Part shown: one piece after another, positions 43,311 to 51,361 of the stretch
Position numbering within the stretch: position 1 is the first letter of the stretch
Layout: every line of letters starts with the position of its first letter
DNA from: Candidatus Cloacimonadota bacterium
GTDB taxonomy: Bacteria; Cloacimonadota; Cloacimonadia; Cloacimonadales; WRIO01
Assembly: GCA_009777575.1 (NCBI GenBank)
Contig: WRLO01000015.1
Coordinates: 1 to 51,361, forward strand
Length of the DNA: 51,361 nt
Direction: 5' to 3'
Program-made: the position numbers and the translations under genes
Notes under the pieces: model-generated
Told to the model about the DNA's origin: nothing
Database searches by the model: none
The model's input: the letters and a program-made list of their open reading frames with translations, nothing else

Positions 43311-45122
43311 ATGGAAAAAGTAAATTTGATGCAAATAGGTGTTTATAATCCACAAAGACAAAATGCTTATCTCACAGAAGCACTTTTTGTAGCCCGTAAA
43401 AGCGAATTTAAATCTATCATGGAAGGTTTAAAAGATGAAACACCAGATAGCATACCACAACACTACCTGATAATTGGACAAAGAGGTATGGGAAAAACAA
43501 CTTTATTAAAACGCATTGACATTGAATTACAAAAAGAAATGTTTACAGAAAGGTATATTCCCATATTGCTTCCTGAAGAGCAATATAATTTACATAATTT
43601 AGCTGATTTATGGTTAAATTGTTTTCATATGTTGCTTGAATATATGTTTGAAAAAGGCTTAGATAGTAATGGCAATATTGATGTTATCGAAAGAGAAATA
43701 GATAGAATAATGAAAGAAACTAAAGATAGTTTTTATTTATGTGAGAGCTTGTATACACATTTTATGAATGTTTGTAAAAGTATGCATCTAAGACCTGTTA
43801 TTTTATTGGATAATATTGGTTTAGCACTTGATCGTTTAAATGTTAAAGAACAAAATATTTTTCGCGGGTATTTGAGCAAAAATGAATGCCCAATTATTAT
43901 TGGTGCAGGTGTTGTTATGGCTGGAGTTTCAGATATCAAAGAACATATAATAAACTATAAAGCACCATTTTATGATTTTTTTCAAAGTTATAAATTAAAG
44001 AGATTAAACTCAACTGAACTTATTGAAATAATAAACAGATTGTCTGAAATAACTAAAATTGGAATAACTATCAATGCATCCAACAGTGTACGCTTGAAAT
44101 CTTTGTTCCAATTAACAGGCGGAAATCCTCGCAATGTAGTGATTTTATTTAAATTGTTAGTACGAGGATTTTCTGAAACAATAGTTGAGGATTTGGAAGC
44201 ACTTATTGACGATTCAACACCTTTGAATAAAGCTCGTTTCGAGGAATTACCCGCTCAACAACAGATTATATTAAACGCAATAGCTCAAAATTGGGATCCA
44301 ATCCATATTTCTGATATATCGGAAATAACTAGACTTAAAAATAATCAGATATCTCCACATTTAAACCATTTAATAGCTACAGGATGGTTGGAAACTACAA
44401 AAATTGATACTTATGAATGGGAAAGTAAGAAAAAAAACTCTGTAAATAGGAGAAAAAAAGGTAATGTATATTCGTTGTCAGAACGTTTTTTGGCTATCTG
44501 GCTTATCTTGAGAAATGGTAGATTACAGAAAAAAAATGAGATAAGAAAAGTGTTGGAATCTTATGTATGGCTATTCTCCATAGAAATAGATGAGCAAAAT
44601 GTTTTGGACGAGATTGAAAAGGCTTGTAAAGAAAAAGATTTTAAAAAAGCTATTAATTCAAAAAAGTATTTAATACATTTATATCGTGATATAAATAAGC
44701 AACTTTATGAGGCTGAAGAATTGTTTAATACAATTAATCCAGATGATCTATCCCGTGATGTTTATCTTTTGGAAAAAGTACTTTTTGAATTGCATAAACA
44801 CAATGAAGGCATTGCAACAGATTATCTGTTACAAGCATTAAATGAAATTAATAACAATCTTAATCCGGAAACTAAGAGTGATTGGGAGTATTTTTCGGCT
44901 ATTACTATAAAAATTGGCTATGCCCGCTGGTTATTGGATATTTTATCAAAAACTGGCTTTAAAACAAATTTATCCCCACTTTATGTTGCAATACAAGCAT
45001 TAGAAATCGAAAGAAAAAATGGGCTAGAAATGAAAGAGATTTACCTAAAAAACCAAGCAATTGAAAAAAGCGATCCTGCAAGGATAATTATGGAAAGAAT
45101 GAAAAAATATTTATACGAGTAA
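43311..45122 (+). CDS. AAA/STAND-type ATPase with winged-helix domain
   Basis: 603 residues from the ATG at 43311 (GGGGGA upstream). Walker A 'LIIGQRGMGKTTLLKRID' is near residue 60 and Walker B-like 'LRPVILLDNIGLALDRL' near 170. The sensor-type 'CPIIIGAGVVMAG' follows, then 'QLTGGNPRNVVILFKLLV', typical of STAND/archaeal ATPase lids, and a winged-helix region ('ISEITRLKNNQISPHLNHL') followed by 'YSLSERFLAIWLILR'. The last 200 residues are helical and may hold TPR-like units. Such proteins are often regulators or conflict-system NTPases; the role here is unknown. It lies eight bases after the short ATPase gene, so the two are co-transcribed. Confidence 0.75.
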   Translation: MEKVNLMQIGVYNPQRQNAYLTEALFVARKSEFKSIMEGLKDETPDSIPQHYLIIGQRGMGKTTLLKRIDIELQKEMFTERYIPILLPEEQYNLHNLADLWLNCFHMLLEYMFEKGLDSNGNIDVIEREIDRIMKETKDSFYLCESLYTHFMNVCKSMHLRPVILLDNIGLALDRLNVKEQNIFRGYLSKNECPIIIGAGVVMAGVSDIKEHIINYKAPFYDFFQSYKLKRLNSTELIEIINRLSEITKIGITINASNSVRLKSLFQLTGGNPRNVVILFKLLVRGFSETIVEDLEALIDDSTPLNKARFEELPAQQQIILNAIAQNWDPIHISDISEITRLKNNQISPHLNHLIATGWLETTKIDTYEWESKKKNSVNRRKKGNVYSLSERFLAIWLILRNGRLQKKNEIRKVLESYVWLFSIEIDEQNVLDEIEKACKEKDFKKAINSKKYLIHLYRDINKQLYEAEELFNTINPDDLSRDVYLLEKVLFELHKHNEGIATDYLLQALNEINNNLNPETKSDWEYFSAITIKIGYARWLLDILSKTGFKTNLSPLYVAIQALEIERKNGLEMKEIYLKNQAIEKSDPARIIMERMKKYLYE

Positions 45123-45177
45123 AGTAGTTTACCAGTAGCAGCTATCGCTAGTACAGGTAGGAAATTTACCAATTAAA

Positions 45178-45320
45178 TTATTTCTTATGCAACATTGTAG
45201 AATTCCATTCATATATTTCACGAGCCGCAATAAGAGATTTTTTATAATTAGTGCCTGCTGAACAATTCATTTTTTCCGATTATTTCATCAATATCATTTT
45301 CTTTTATTTCACAAGTTAAA
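45178..45320 (-). pseudogene. Possible remnant of a leftward gene between converging genes
   Basis: The minus strand reads EIKENDIDEIIGKNELFSRH to a stop. In the next frame an ATG at 45270 starts a 30-codon frame with 'SLIAAREIYEWNSTMLHKK' before TAA at 45178. Both look like protein-coding sequence and may be one frameshifted gene end. No family recognised. Confidence 0.3.
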
Positions 45321-48300
45321 CTACTTTATCACCACCATCCGATTTGTTCCCACGATCTCTCCGTCTACTATGGCTCTATAAAAGTATATACCAGAGCTGA
45401 CAGGAGTATTGCTTTCATCTCTCATATCCCAAACTACGCTATAGTTTCTAGCTCTGAGGTAGTTAAGGTTTTCCTGAGCGATGCCAACTAATATTGCAAG
45501 GTCTAAAAAGCTCATGCCTGTTCTGAGGGTTCGGACTTTTTGTCCTCTGATATTATATATTTCTATGGTAGGCTCAGCAATTGCTTTTTCTTTCGTGTCA
45601 AAGGATATCAGAGTATGAGAACTTCTTGAAATATTTACAGGATTGGGGAAACTTTGAAGATTCACACCCGTAAAAGGCAAAACAGTTTCATCATCTTCGC
45701 TGACAGTAGAATCAATAAAATCTTGTTTTGTGATGGTATCCTCACCGTTATTTATGGTTAAAGTTACTGTATAAATACCCGAAGTGAGATAAGTAAAAAC
45801 TGGATTTTGCTCTGTAGAATCAACAGTTCCATCATTATTAAAATCCCATTCCCAGGCAAAAGCGCCAGTGGAAAGGCATGTAAATTGAACTTCCAAGGGT
45901 GCAGTGCCTGTAGTAGGTTCCGCAGTAAAATCTGCTTTTACTGGTTGTGTTACAACAATAAAATCAAGTTTAGTATTAATACTTTCACCATCATTAATTG
46001 TCAATGTCACCGTATAAACACCCACTTCTTTAAATATGAAAACAGGATTTTGTTCGATAGAGTCAATACTTCCATCGTTATCAAAATCCCAAGCCCAAGA
46101 AAATGCTCCAAAAGACTGATCTGTAAACTGAACTTCAAGAGGTGCATGACCTGATAAAGGCTCTGCACTAAAATTCGCATAAACAGGAGGAACTACTAGG
46201 ATAAAGTCAGGTTTTGTAATACTACTTTCACCATCGTTGATAGTCAAAGTTATTGTATATTCACCTTCTTCCTCAAAAATGAAAATAGGGTTTTGCTCTG
46301 TAGAAGTTGTTGATGTAACGGGGAAATCGGAGATTTCTGCTACGGATATGAGGCTTGTTCGTGTTTGCGAAGATGATGTTGATATAATTCCAAAATCCCA
46401 AACCCAAGAAACAGCACCTATAGACAAGTCTGTAAACTGAACCTCGAGAGGTGCAACCCCTATTAATGGTGATGCTGTAAAATCAGCAGTTATGGGAGGC
46501 ATGACTACAATAAAATCATTTTTTACGATAAAGCTTTCTCCATCGTTGACAGTCAAGGTTACAGAATATATACCACCCTCATTATAAACAAAGACAGGAT
46601 TTTGCTCTGTAGAATCTATGATACCATCAGAGTCGAAATCCCAATCCCATGAGTTTATATTTCCTGTTGATAAACAATTAAATACCACTTCCAATGGAGC
46701 ATATCCTATCAGAGGTGAGGCTATAAAATCGGTATTAGTGGTATCCCAAACTACTATAAAATTAGGTTTAATGGCGATGCTCTCTCCGCTATTTATAGTC
46801 AAAGTAACTGAATATTCACCTATTTCATCAAAGACATAAACTGGATTTTGCTCCGTAGAATCTATGATACCATCATTATTAAAATCCCAATCCCATGAAA
46901 TTATATTCCCTATTGAAAGATCTGTAAACTGCACCGTCAAAGGCACTGTTCCAGATGTCACATCAGCAGTAAAACCTGCAACTAAACCTGTAGGATGAAA
47001 TTCATAAGCACCTATACTTATCTGTCCATTCACTATTCTAGGATTGCCTGCTAAATCAAATTCTGGAAATGTATAGTTTGCTATATCAGTAGTTCCAGAA
47101 CCTATACCTAGTGAACCAGGCAACAACATCTCAGGATGCTCACCGATTTCAACAAAATCTGGGTTCCCTTCTATATTTTTGTCCAGAGTGATATCCCAAT
47201 AAACAGCAGGCCACGCTATGATTGCATTAGTGCCATTTTCTATGAGATTGTGAGAAAAAATAGCAGTCCCTGTGGCACTTGAATTAGGAGCATATAAATA
47301 TATCCTATTATCTGGATGATTATTGTAAAAAATACAATTATATATTTCTAATTGTATACTATCTAGTGCATTTATGAGGTAGTGATGGTCTGTATGAGTA
47401 TTATTTACAAATGTACTATTAATTATTGATACAATATTCCTTTCCTGACCGTCGTCACTCAAACGTCCCTGAATAACAATTGCATTTGCAGCACTCACTG
47501 GTAAATATGGTGGATCTTCAAAAAATCTTGTATGTAAATCTCGCATTAATATATTAGAGAGTCTATGATGACTTATTTCATTATAGACAAACCTTGGTCT
47601 TTGAGCAGTAATCTGAATTCCATAATTTCCACCATCAAGCAAAATATTTTCTAAATTTACATTCAAACCTAAACTTATGTCAATTCCCCATCTATAATAA
47701 TCGTATAAAGTTTTGCTAACTCTAAAAATCTCAATATTTTTCATTGTTAAAGACTCTGCGTTCACTGATGTAATTCGACCTTGATTATGATATAGACTAT
47801 TTCTTTCATCATATCGGATATTTTCAATGTGATGGATATTGTCAAATGACAATCCATCTAAATAAATAACTCTATCATCCGACCATCGTCCCTCGCTATT
47901 GTATACATTTTTGATTGTGAAATTTTTTAAAGTGATATATTGAGGTTCTACAAATTCAGGACGATTAAGATCATAAATCTGAGAGCTAATCCCCCAGCTG
48001 TATCCACCTATATCAATTATTGTTGTTTCTCTACATTCACCAATAAGTTTTAATTGTGATTTTAGGTGTATAGGAAATATATTCCCTGCTTCTATACCGT
48101 GTATACCAGCAGATAGGTGTATCGTGTTTATTTTATCTGGGTTTGACATAACTTTTGTCACAGCCATTGTTATAGATCGCAAAGCAGTAAGTGGAGTTAA
48201 GCCATCATTACTATCATCTCCTGCTGAACAAACAAAAAAATCCGAATCTATTTCAGTTACATATCCTTGCTCAATTATAAAATTTGTAGGAGTTCTCGAT

Positions 48301-49061
48301 GTAATACTCCATGGATTGACATAGTTTAATGTCCCTATTCCGATATGAATATCTGAAAAATCTGAACCCACTAAGAATATATCACTAGAAAATCTTGCCG
48401 AATTCATATAAATATTATTTTTTGGTCCATTAATATTGAACTCGATTGAAGAAATTCCTGGTATCTGTCCCGAATCCGAATAAAGACCACCTCCAGCATG
48501 CATTGCCATATTTTTGTATATTGTATTTGCTGTGAAGGTAACATCATTCGAGAAAGACACAGAAATACCCCCACCTAATAATCCTGCTATATTGTTAATT
48601 ACAAAATTGTAGTTTATAGCCACATTGTTGGAATGAAACACTTGTATACCGCCCCCTAATCCTTCTGTAGTGCCATTACCCCAAACCCTATGAGAAAGAC
48701 CGTTTTGGATGGTAAAGCCTTCGATAGTTACATATTGGGCATAGTGAATATTGATAACAGAATTTATCTTTTGACCATCTATGATAGTTTGATTGATGAA
48801 ATTTTCGTCTCCAGTAGTAGAGAAAAGACTTCCTAAGAAAATCGATTTTGAGATAATATTGAGGTTTTCATTGTAAGTTCCGGGATAGACTATAATTGTA
48901 TCTCCATTAGAAGCGAAATTAATCGCCGTTTGAATTGATGTAAAATTACCAGATCCATCATGATTTACAATGTGGGTACTTTGACTGTGTAAAGAGTTGA
49001 TTGTTGCCAAAAATAATGTAATAAAAAACATTATTTTTAATTTTTCTTTTATTGATATCAT
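45321..49061 (-). CDS. Exported beta-helix protein with five PKD domains and a C-terminal sorting domain
   Basis: 1246 residues. AAGGAG lies before the ATG, and a signal peptide ends near residue 27. Residues about 30-690 are a right-handed beta-helix ('SGNFTSIQTAINFASNGDTI', 'VYPGTYNENL', 'GGGIQVFHSNNVAI'), as in pectate-lyase-like and DUF1565 proteins; no catalytic residues can be assigned. Five PKD domains follow ('PLTVQFTDLS', 'WDWDFNNDGIIDSTEQNP', 'YSVTLTIN'), about 690-1115. The end is a sorting/FlgD-Ig tail ('YNIRGQKVRTL', 'SSGIYFYRAI'). PKD 3 carries an in-frame repeat element. The likely role is cell-surface binding of polysaccharide or other surfaces. It follows the gene at 49090 by 28 bases. 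Confidence 0.88.
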   Translation of the reverse strand: MISIKEKLKIMFFITLFLATINSLHSQSTHIVNHDGSGNFTSIQTAINFASNGDTIIVYPGTYNENLNIISKSIFLGSLFSTTGDENFINQTIIDGQKINSVINIHYAQYVTIEGFTIQNGLSHRVWGNGTTEGLGGGIQVFHSNNVAINYNFVINNIAGLLGGGISVSFSNDVTFTANTIYKNMAMHAGGGLYSDSGQIPGISSIEFNINGPKNNIYMNSARFSSDIFLVGSDFSDIHIGIGTLNYVNPWSITSRTPTNFIIEQGYVTEIDSDFFVCSAGDDSNDGLTPLTALRSITMAVTKVMSNPDKINTIHLSAGIHGIEAGNIFPIHLKSQLKLIGECRETTIIDIGGYSWGISSQIYDLNRPEFVEPQYITLKNFTIKNVYNSEGRWSDDRVIYLDGLSFDNIHHIENIRYDERNSLYHNQGRITSVNAESLTMKNIEIFRVSKTLYDYYRWGIDISLGLNVNLENILLDGGNYGIQITAQRPRFVYNEISHHRLSNILMRDLHTRFFEDPPYLPVSAANAIVIQGRLSDDGQERNIVSIINSTFVNNTHTDHHYLINALDSIQLEIYNCIFYNNHPDNRIYLYAPNSSATGTAIFSHNLIENGTNAIIAWPAVYWDITLDKNIEGNPDFVEIGEHPEMLLPGSLGIGSGTTDIANYTFPEFDLAGNPRIVNGQISIGAYEFHPTGLVAGFTADVTSGTVPLTVQFTDLSIGNIISWDWDFNNDGIIDSTEQNPVYVFDEIGEYSVTLTINSGESIAIKPNFIVVWDTTNTDFIASPLIGYAPLEVVFNCLSTGNINSWDWDFDSDGIIDSTEQNPVFVYNEGGIYSVTLTVNDGESFIVKNDFIVVMPPITADFTASPLIGVAPLEVQFTDLSIGAVSWVWDFGIISTSSSQTRTSLISVAEISDFPVTSTTSTEQNPIFIFEEEGEYTITLTINDGESSITKPDFILVVPPVYANFSAEPLSGHAPLEVQFTDQSFGAFSWAWDFDNDGSIDSIEQNPVFIFKEVGVYTVTLTINDGESINTKLDFIVVTQPVKADFTAEPTTGTAPLEVQFTCLSTGAFAWEWDFNNDGTVDSTEQNPVFTYLTSGIYTVTLTINNGEDTITKQDFIDSTVSEDDETVLPFTGVNLQSFPNPVNISRSSHTLISFDTKEKAIAEPTIEIYNIRGQKVRTLRTGMSFLDLAILVGIAQENLNYLRARNYSVVWDMRDESNTPVSSGIYFYRAIVDGEIVGTNRMVVIK
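46310..46388 (-). repeat. Element D: repeat inserted in frame in PKD domain 3
   Basis: Where the other PKD units have NDGIIDS, this one has about 26 extra residues (STSSSQTRTSLISVAEISDF and more). The DNA holds GAAATC-GGA-GATTTC followed by TGCTACGG (46323-46344). This is the same design as the MITE-like element at 30712-30843 (CAATC-GGA-GATTG, CCGCTACG) and as element C. Boundaries are estimated from the alignment with the other PKD units. Confidence 0.75.
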
Positions 49062-49089
49062 TTTTACTCCTTGTTATATTATTTCTCAT

Positions 49090-51009
49090 TTAATTTGAAT
49101 TGTCATATAAATTCATACGCACAGTTACATGCCCTACAGAACCAGCTACTAACTGTTCATGCTGGTAGTTACGAGAGTTTTCATCAAAAATCTCAACCAA
49201 TGGATCAATGATGTCAATAGTTTCTTCATCCATCTGTAAAGCTTTAAAAGTAAGCGGCATCCCTTCAAATCCTTTTGTATAAATCAATACTTGGAGTGGG
49301 AATTCATCTACAAGAACAGAACCAACACAGACATCATCTACAAAGACTCCGATTTCTTTGTAATTAGCTATTTGTTGTCCTATTTCGAGAATATCTATTG
49401 CCTCATAAGTATTTTGGTTTGTAAAAATGAAGTACTCACCTGCTCGAACAATGTCTGACAGTGGTCTAATTCTTGAGTTTGTCCATTGAAAATTTACTAT
49501 GGGATCTACATCTTCTCTGACTTTAATATCATAAGTCATACCAAATATCATGGGGCGAGAATTCAATCGGTCTGCATCAAGATTGGGTTTTATATTCACA
49601 GTCCAATTTTGTGATTTAACCCACTCTATCTGGGAAACAAGAGGGCCTAGAGCTGCGTAAACACTTTGCTCTTGTAATAGATTATATGTTACCCAATATA
49701 CACCAGAGCCATGAACTCCACCAATCGAAGGATTAAAATCACCATCATAAGGCTCTATCGGTAAAAGCTCACCTTCAAGATATGCTATACCATCAGCAGT
49801 AGTTTCTATTCTCATTCCAAGATTAGGATGTGCAAGTCTCACTTTATCAGTTACCCATGTATTAGGTGGGATTAAAAAAGCATATCCGTCAGCATATTCA
49901 ATTTGAGAAATATCAGGGTAGGCATCAAGAATTACATGATGATTCTGTTCAATTTGATTTACACATAAGACAGGAGTACTATGCCAATTCCAACCTTCCT
50001 GATAACTTCTCACCATCATCTTTTGATTTGTAGAAAATTCTTTGAATCTAGTTGGTTCTCCATGTACAGGTAAATAGAGTAGTTCGTCAAGCTCTAAGGC
50101 AATGTCATATCCTCTGTCTCGTGATGTGATTGTAGCTACTCTATTTTGAGGTATATCAAGTGTGTAATACAAACCATGAGTGGGATATAACATACTTTGT
50201 TTGCTTCTATAAGCGAAAGTCTCATATCCATCGGATAAGATAAAATTGATGACAGACAAAGTCCAAATCCCATTTTTTCCTAGAGCATTACTAATACCAC
50301 GACCTATATCCCAATTTGCTTCTTTGATGTGCATCAAAAGAACAGCAAATATCAGTCCTGATGGGTCGGGGTCGTTATTAAATCCTGTTGTCAAATAATT
50401 GATAATCTCATTGTCTACAAGATGAGGATTTTGTAAAACATATTGGTTAATAGGACCTGTTATTACCGAACCTTCATGCATAAAAGTAATACTTCTTTCT
50501 CCCTCTTTATAAACATAAGGACTAGGATTGGGTATATTTCTATCATTAACATGATACCAAAACTGTCTCATTTGACTAAATGGGTAAAATACACCTTCTA
50601 TTGTGACTCCATTCTCTATTTGAACTGGAATGTCAAACAAAGTATGATAAGCTGCTCTTGACCATCTTCTGTCTGATGGAACTACAATTGTTTGACCATT
50701 TTGGGTATACTTAATGTTTCCGGGATGAGTGTTGGTGTTAGAGACATCATAAAAAACTAATCCACGACTTCTATGAATGGCTGTCACCTGAAGCCCTCCT
50801 ACAAAAATAGATGTGTGCCCTCTCATATCTTCAATAAAGCGACTAGGCTTACCCATTAGCAAGGTCATTTCACTTGCGAATACTGATGTGACTAATACAG
50901 CCATAAACATCGTTATTATAAATGTTTTCATTGAGATGCTATCTTTTAGCATTCTCAATACTCTAAGAGCATTTGCTCTTTCTTTGACTCCTTGGATTCC
51001 ATTTTCCAT
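49090..51009 (-). CDS. Exported protein of unknown function
   Basis: 639 residues. The ATG at 51009 has GAGG five bases before it; the hydrophobic signal segment 'FIITMFMAVLVTSVFA' begins only near residue 30, and the Met just before it (50931) has no ribosome site. The rest is strand-rich and polar with no motif I recognise. 'WTVNIKPNLDADRLNSRP' and 'IGVFVDDVCVGSVLVDEFPL' near the end look like the small beta-domains seen in other exported proteins of this group. There is no sorting tail, unlike its neighbours. It is the first gene after the second sigma-like copy and probably co-transcribed with the PKD gene. Confidence 0.6.
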   Translation of the reverse strand: MENGIQGVKERANALRVLRMLKDSISMKTFIITMFMAVLVTSVFASEMTLLMGKPSRFIEDMRGHTSIFVGGLQVTAIHRSRGLVFYDVSNTNTHPGNIKYTQNGQTIVVPSDRRWSRAAYHTLFDIPVQIENGVTIEGVFYPFSQMRQFWYHVNDRNIPNPSPYVYKEGERSITFMHEGSVITGPINQYVLQNPHLVDNEIINYLTTGFNNDPDPSGLIFAVLLMHIKEANWDIGRGISNALGKNGIWTLSVINFILSDGYETFAYRSKQSMLYPTHGLYYTLDIPQNRVATITSRDRGYDIALELDELLYLPVHGEPTRFKEFSTNQKMMVRSYQEGWNWHSTPVLCVNQIEQNHHVILDAYPDISQIEYADGYAFLIPPNTWVTDKVRLAHPNLGMRIETTADGIAYLEGELLPIEPYDGDFNPSIGGVHGSGVYWVTYNLLQEQSVYAALGPLVSQIEWVKSQNWTVNIKPNLDADRLNSRPMIFGMTYDIKVREDVDPIVNFQWTNSRIRPLSDIVRAGEYFIFTNQNTYEAIDILEIGQQIANYKEIGVFVDDVCVGSVLVDEFPLQVLIYTKGFEGMPLTFKALQMDEETIDIIDPLVEIFDENSRNYQHEQLVAGSVGHVTVRMNLYDNSN

Positions 51010-51070
51010 CGTTTCCTCTTTTAGATTTCACTTTGTTGTGCTGTTGAGTTTTGATTTCTTTAGTAACCAT
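50963..51070 (-). CDS. Short leader frame left from a conserved exported-protein start
   Basis: The ATG at 51070 with AGGAGG upstream corresponds base for base to the start of the GLUG protein at 40280 (both begin MVTKE). Here the frame ends after 35 codons, overlapping the main gene that starts at 51009 in another frame. Downstream, 'LRMLKDSIS' of the main gene matches 'LRMLNDNIS' of the GLUG protein, so an ancestral common leader was broken by a frameshift. It may now act only as a translated leader. Confidence 0.4.
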   Translation of the reverse strand: MVTKEIKTQQHNKVKSKRGNDGKWNPRSQRKSKCS

Positions 51071-51091
51071 AGAGTTCCTCCTATTTTTGTA

Positions 51092-51103
51092 TACAGATCT
51101 GTA
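51092..51103. promoter_or_regulatory. Second copy of the TACAGATCTGTA palindrome
   Basis: Identical to 40302-40313 and in the same place, between the sigma-like gene's stop and the AGGAGG of the following leader. Confidence 0.45.
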
Positions 51104-51118
51104 GTCTGTATTTATTTT

Positions 51119-51361
51119 TTACTCTGGCAGTATATCGCTAAACATAACGATATTTACTGTCATTTTTTGAGCTTCTGTTAATTCTTTTAACATACCTTTT
51201 TTTAGTAGTTGTTCTAAAACTCGTGTTCTGATTTCTGTGCTTGCTAAAACATCAGTATTCCATGAACGACATAAATCGTGTATATGTGATGGAAATTGAG
51301 TTTTATCTACATTAAAAATCTCTTCATCAAGTTTTTTACTAATTGATTTTAACCTTACAGT
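51119..51361 (-). CDS. Second copy of the sigma-like gene (C-terminal part, cut by window edge)
   Basis: The last 80 codons align without gaps to the end of the gene at 40329-41951. Over these I see two base differences, one of which changes Glu to Lys ('MLKELTEAQ' for 'MLEELTEAQ'). The near identity extends through the following 50-base leader. The rest lies outside the window. Confidence 0.85.
   Translation of the reverse strand, partial: TVRLKSISKKLDEEIFNVDKTQFPSHIHDLCRSWNTDVLASTEIRTRVLEQLLKKGMLKELTEAQKMTVNIVMFSDILPE

Noticed and set aside
42776..45122. The two ATPase genes as one frameshifted gene
   Set aside because: Each has its own N-terminal region and Walker A motif, so they are two proteins; the first is short for another reason.

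Overview
This is an AT-rich window from a Gram-negative bacterium. It has lipoproteins with lipoboxes, periplasmic sensor domains and four large exported proteins. Three of those end in C-terminal sorting/FlgD-Ig-like tails with 'NPFNPET'-type motifs, which are typical of Candidatus Cloacimonadota and other relatives of the Fibrobacterota/Chlorobi/Bacteroidota group. The phylum is an inference from these tails, the low GC and the repeat style; there is no rRNA or tRNA in the window.

Layout. 1-5120 is an accessory island read leftwards: a flavodoxin-fold reductase cut by the window edge, an attC-like hairpin, an unknown Cys/His protein, an MNT/HEPN toxin-antitoxin pair, an isochorismatase-like hydrolase, two copies of a small antitoxin-like gene (one behind a frameshifted PIN toxin, one behind only the PIN C-terminus), and an AbrB-type antitoxin whose PIN toxin is fused to the broken end of a DNA methylase gene. 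5275-8531 is a housekeeping operon (half-size TauE/SafE, mutL, miaA). 8794-21110 is a rightward sensory cluster: two tandem BMP/PnrA-type lipoproteins with no transporter genes nearby, a hybrid histidine kinase that continues through REC and HPt into a diacylglycerol-kinase-type lipid kinase, a second membrane hybrid kinase, a V4R-domain protein and a third, soluble hybrid kinase. 21215-27986 is a tight leftward operon tilS-hpt-ftsH-hslV-hslU-sagB-like. A MATE exporter and a DUF2807-type lipoprotein follow on the plus strand.

30912-51361 holds large exported proteins (subtilase, GLUG-repeat protein, beta-helix/PKD protein and an unknown one), two near-identical copies of a sigma-factor-like gene with a long C-terminal extension, a third truncated sigma remnant and a pair of ATPase genes. 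Each sigma gene lies directly upstream of an exported-protein gene, separated by the same leader with a perfect TACAGATCTGTA palindrome, so dedicated control of surface proteins is a reasonable hypothesis.

The two most unusual observations are (i) the fusion of a two-component phosphorelay to a lipid kinase, and (ii) at least five families of short palindromic DNA elements that lie in frame inside the exported-protein genes and are translated there. The commonest is 78 bp with 28-bp arms. It is present in six modules of two neighbouring genes, and related elements occur outside genes in the same window. This resembles the known Rickettsia palindromic elements, but here the hosts are repeated extracellular modules.
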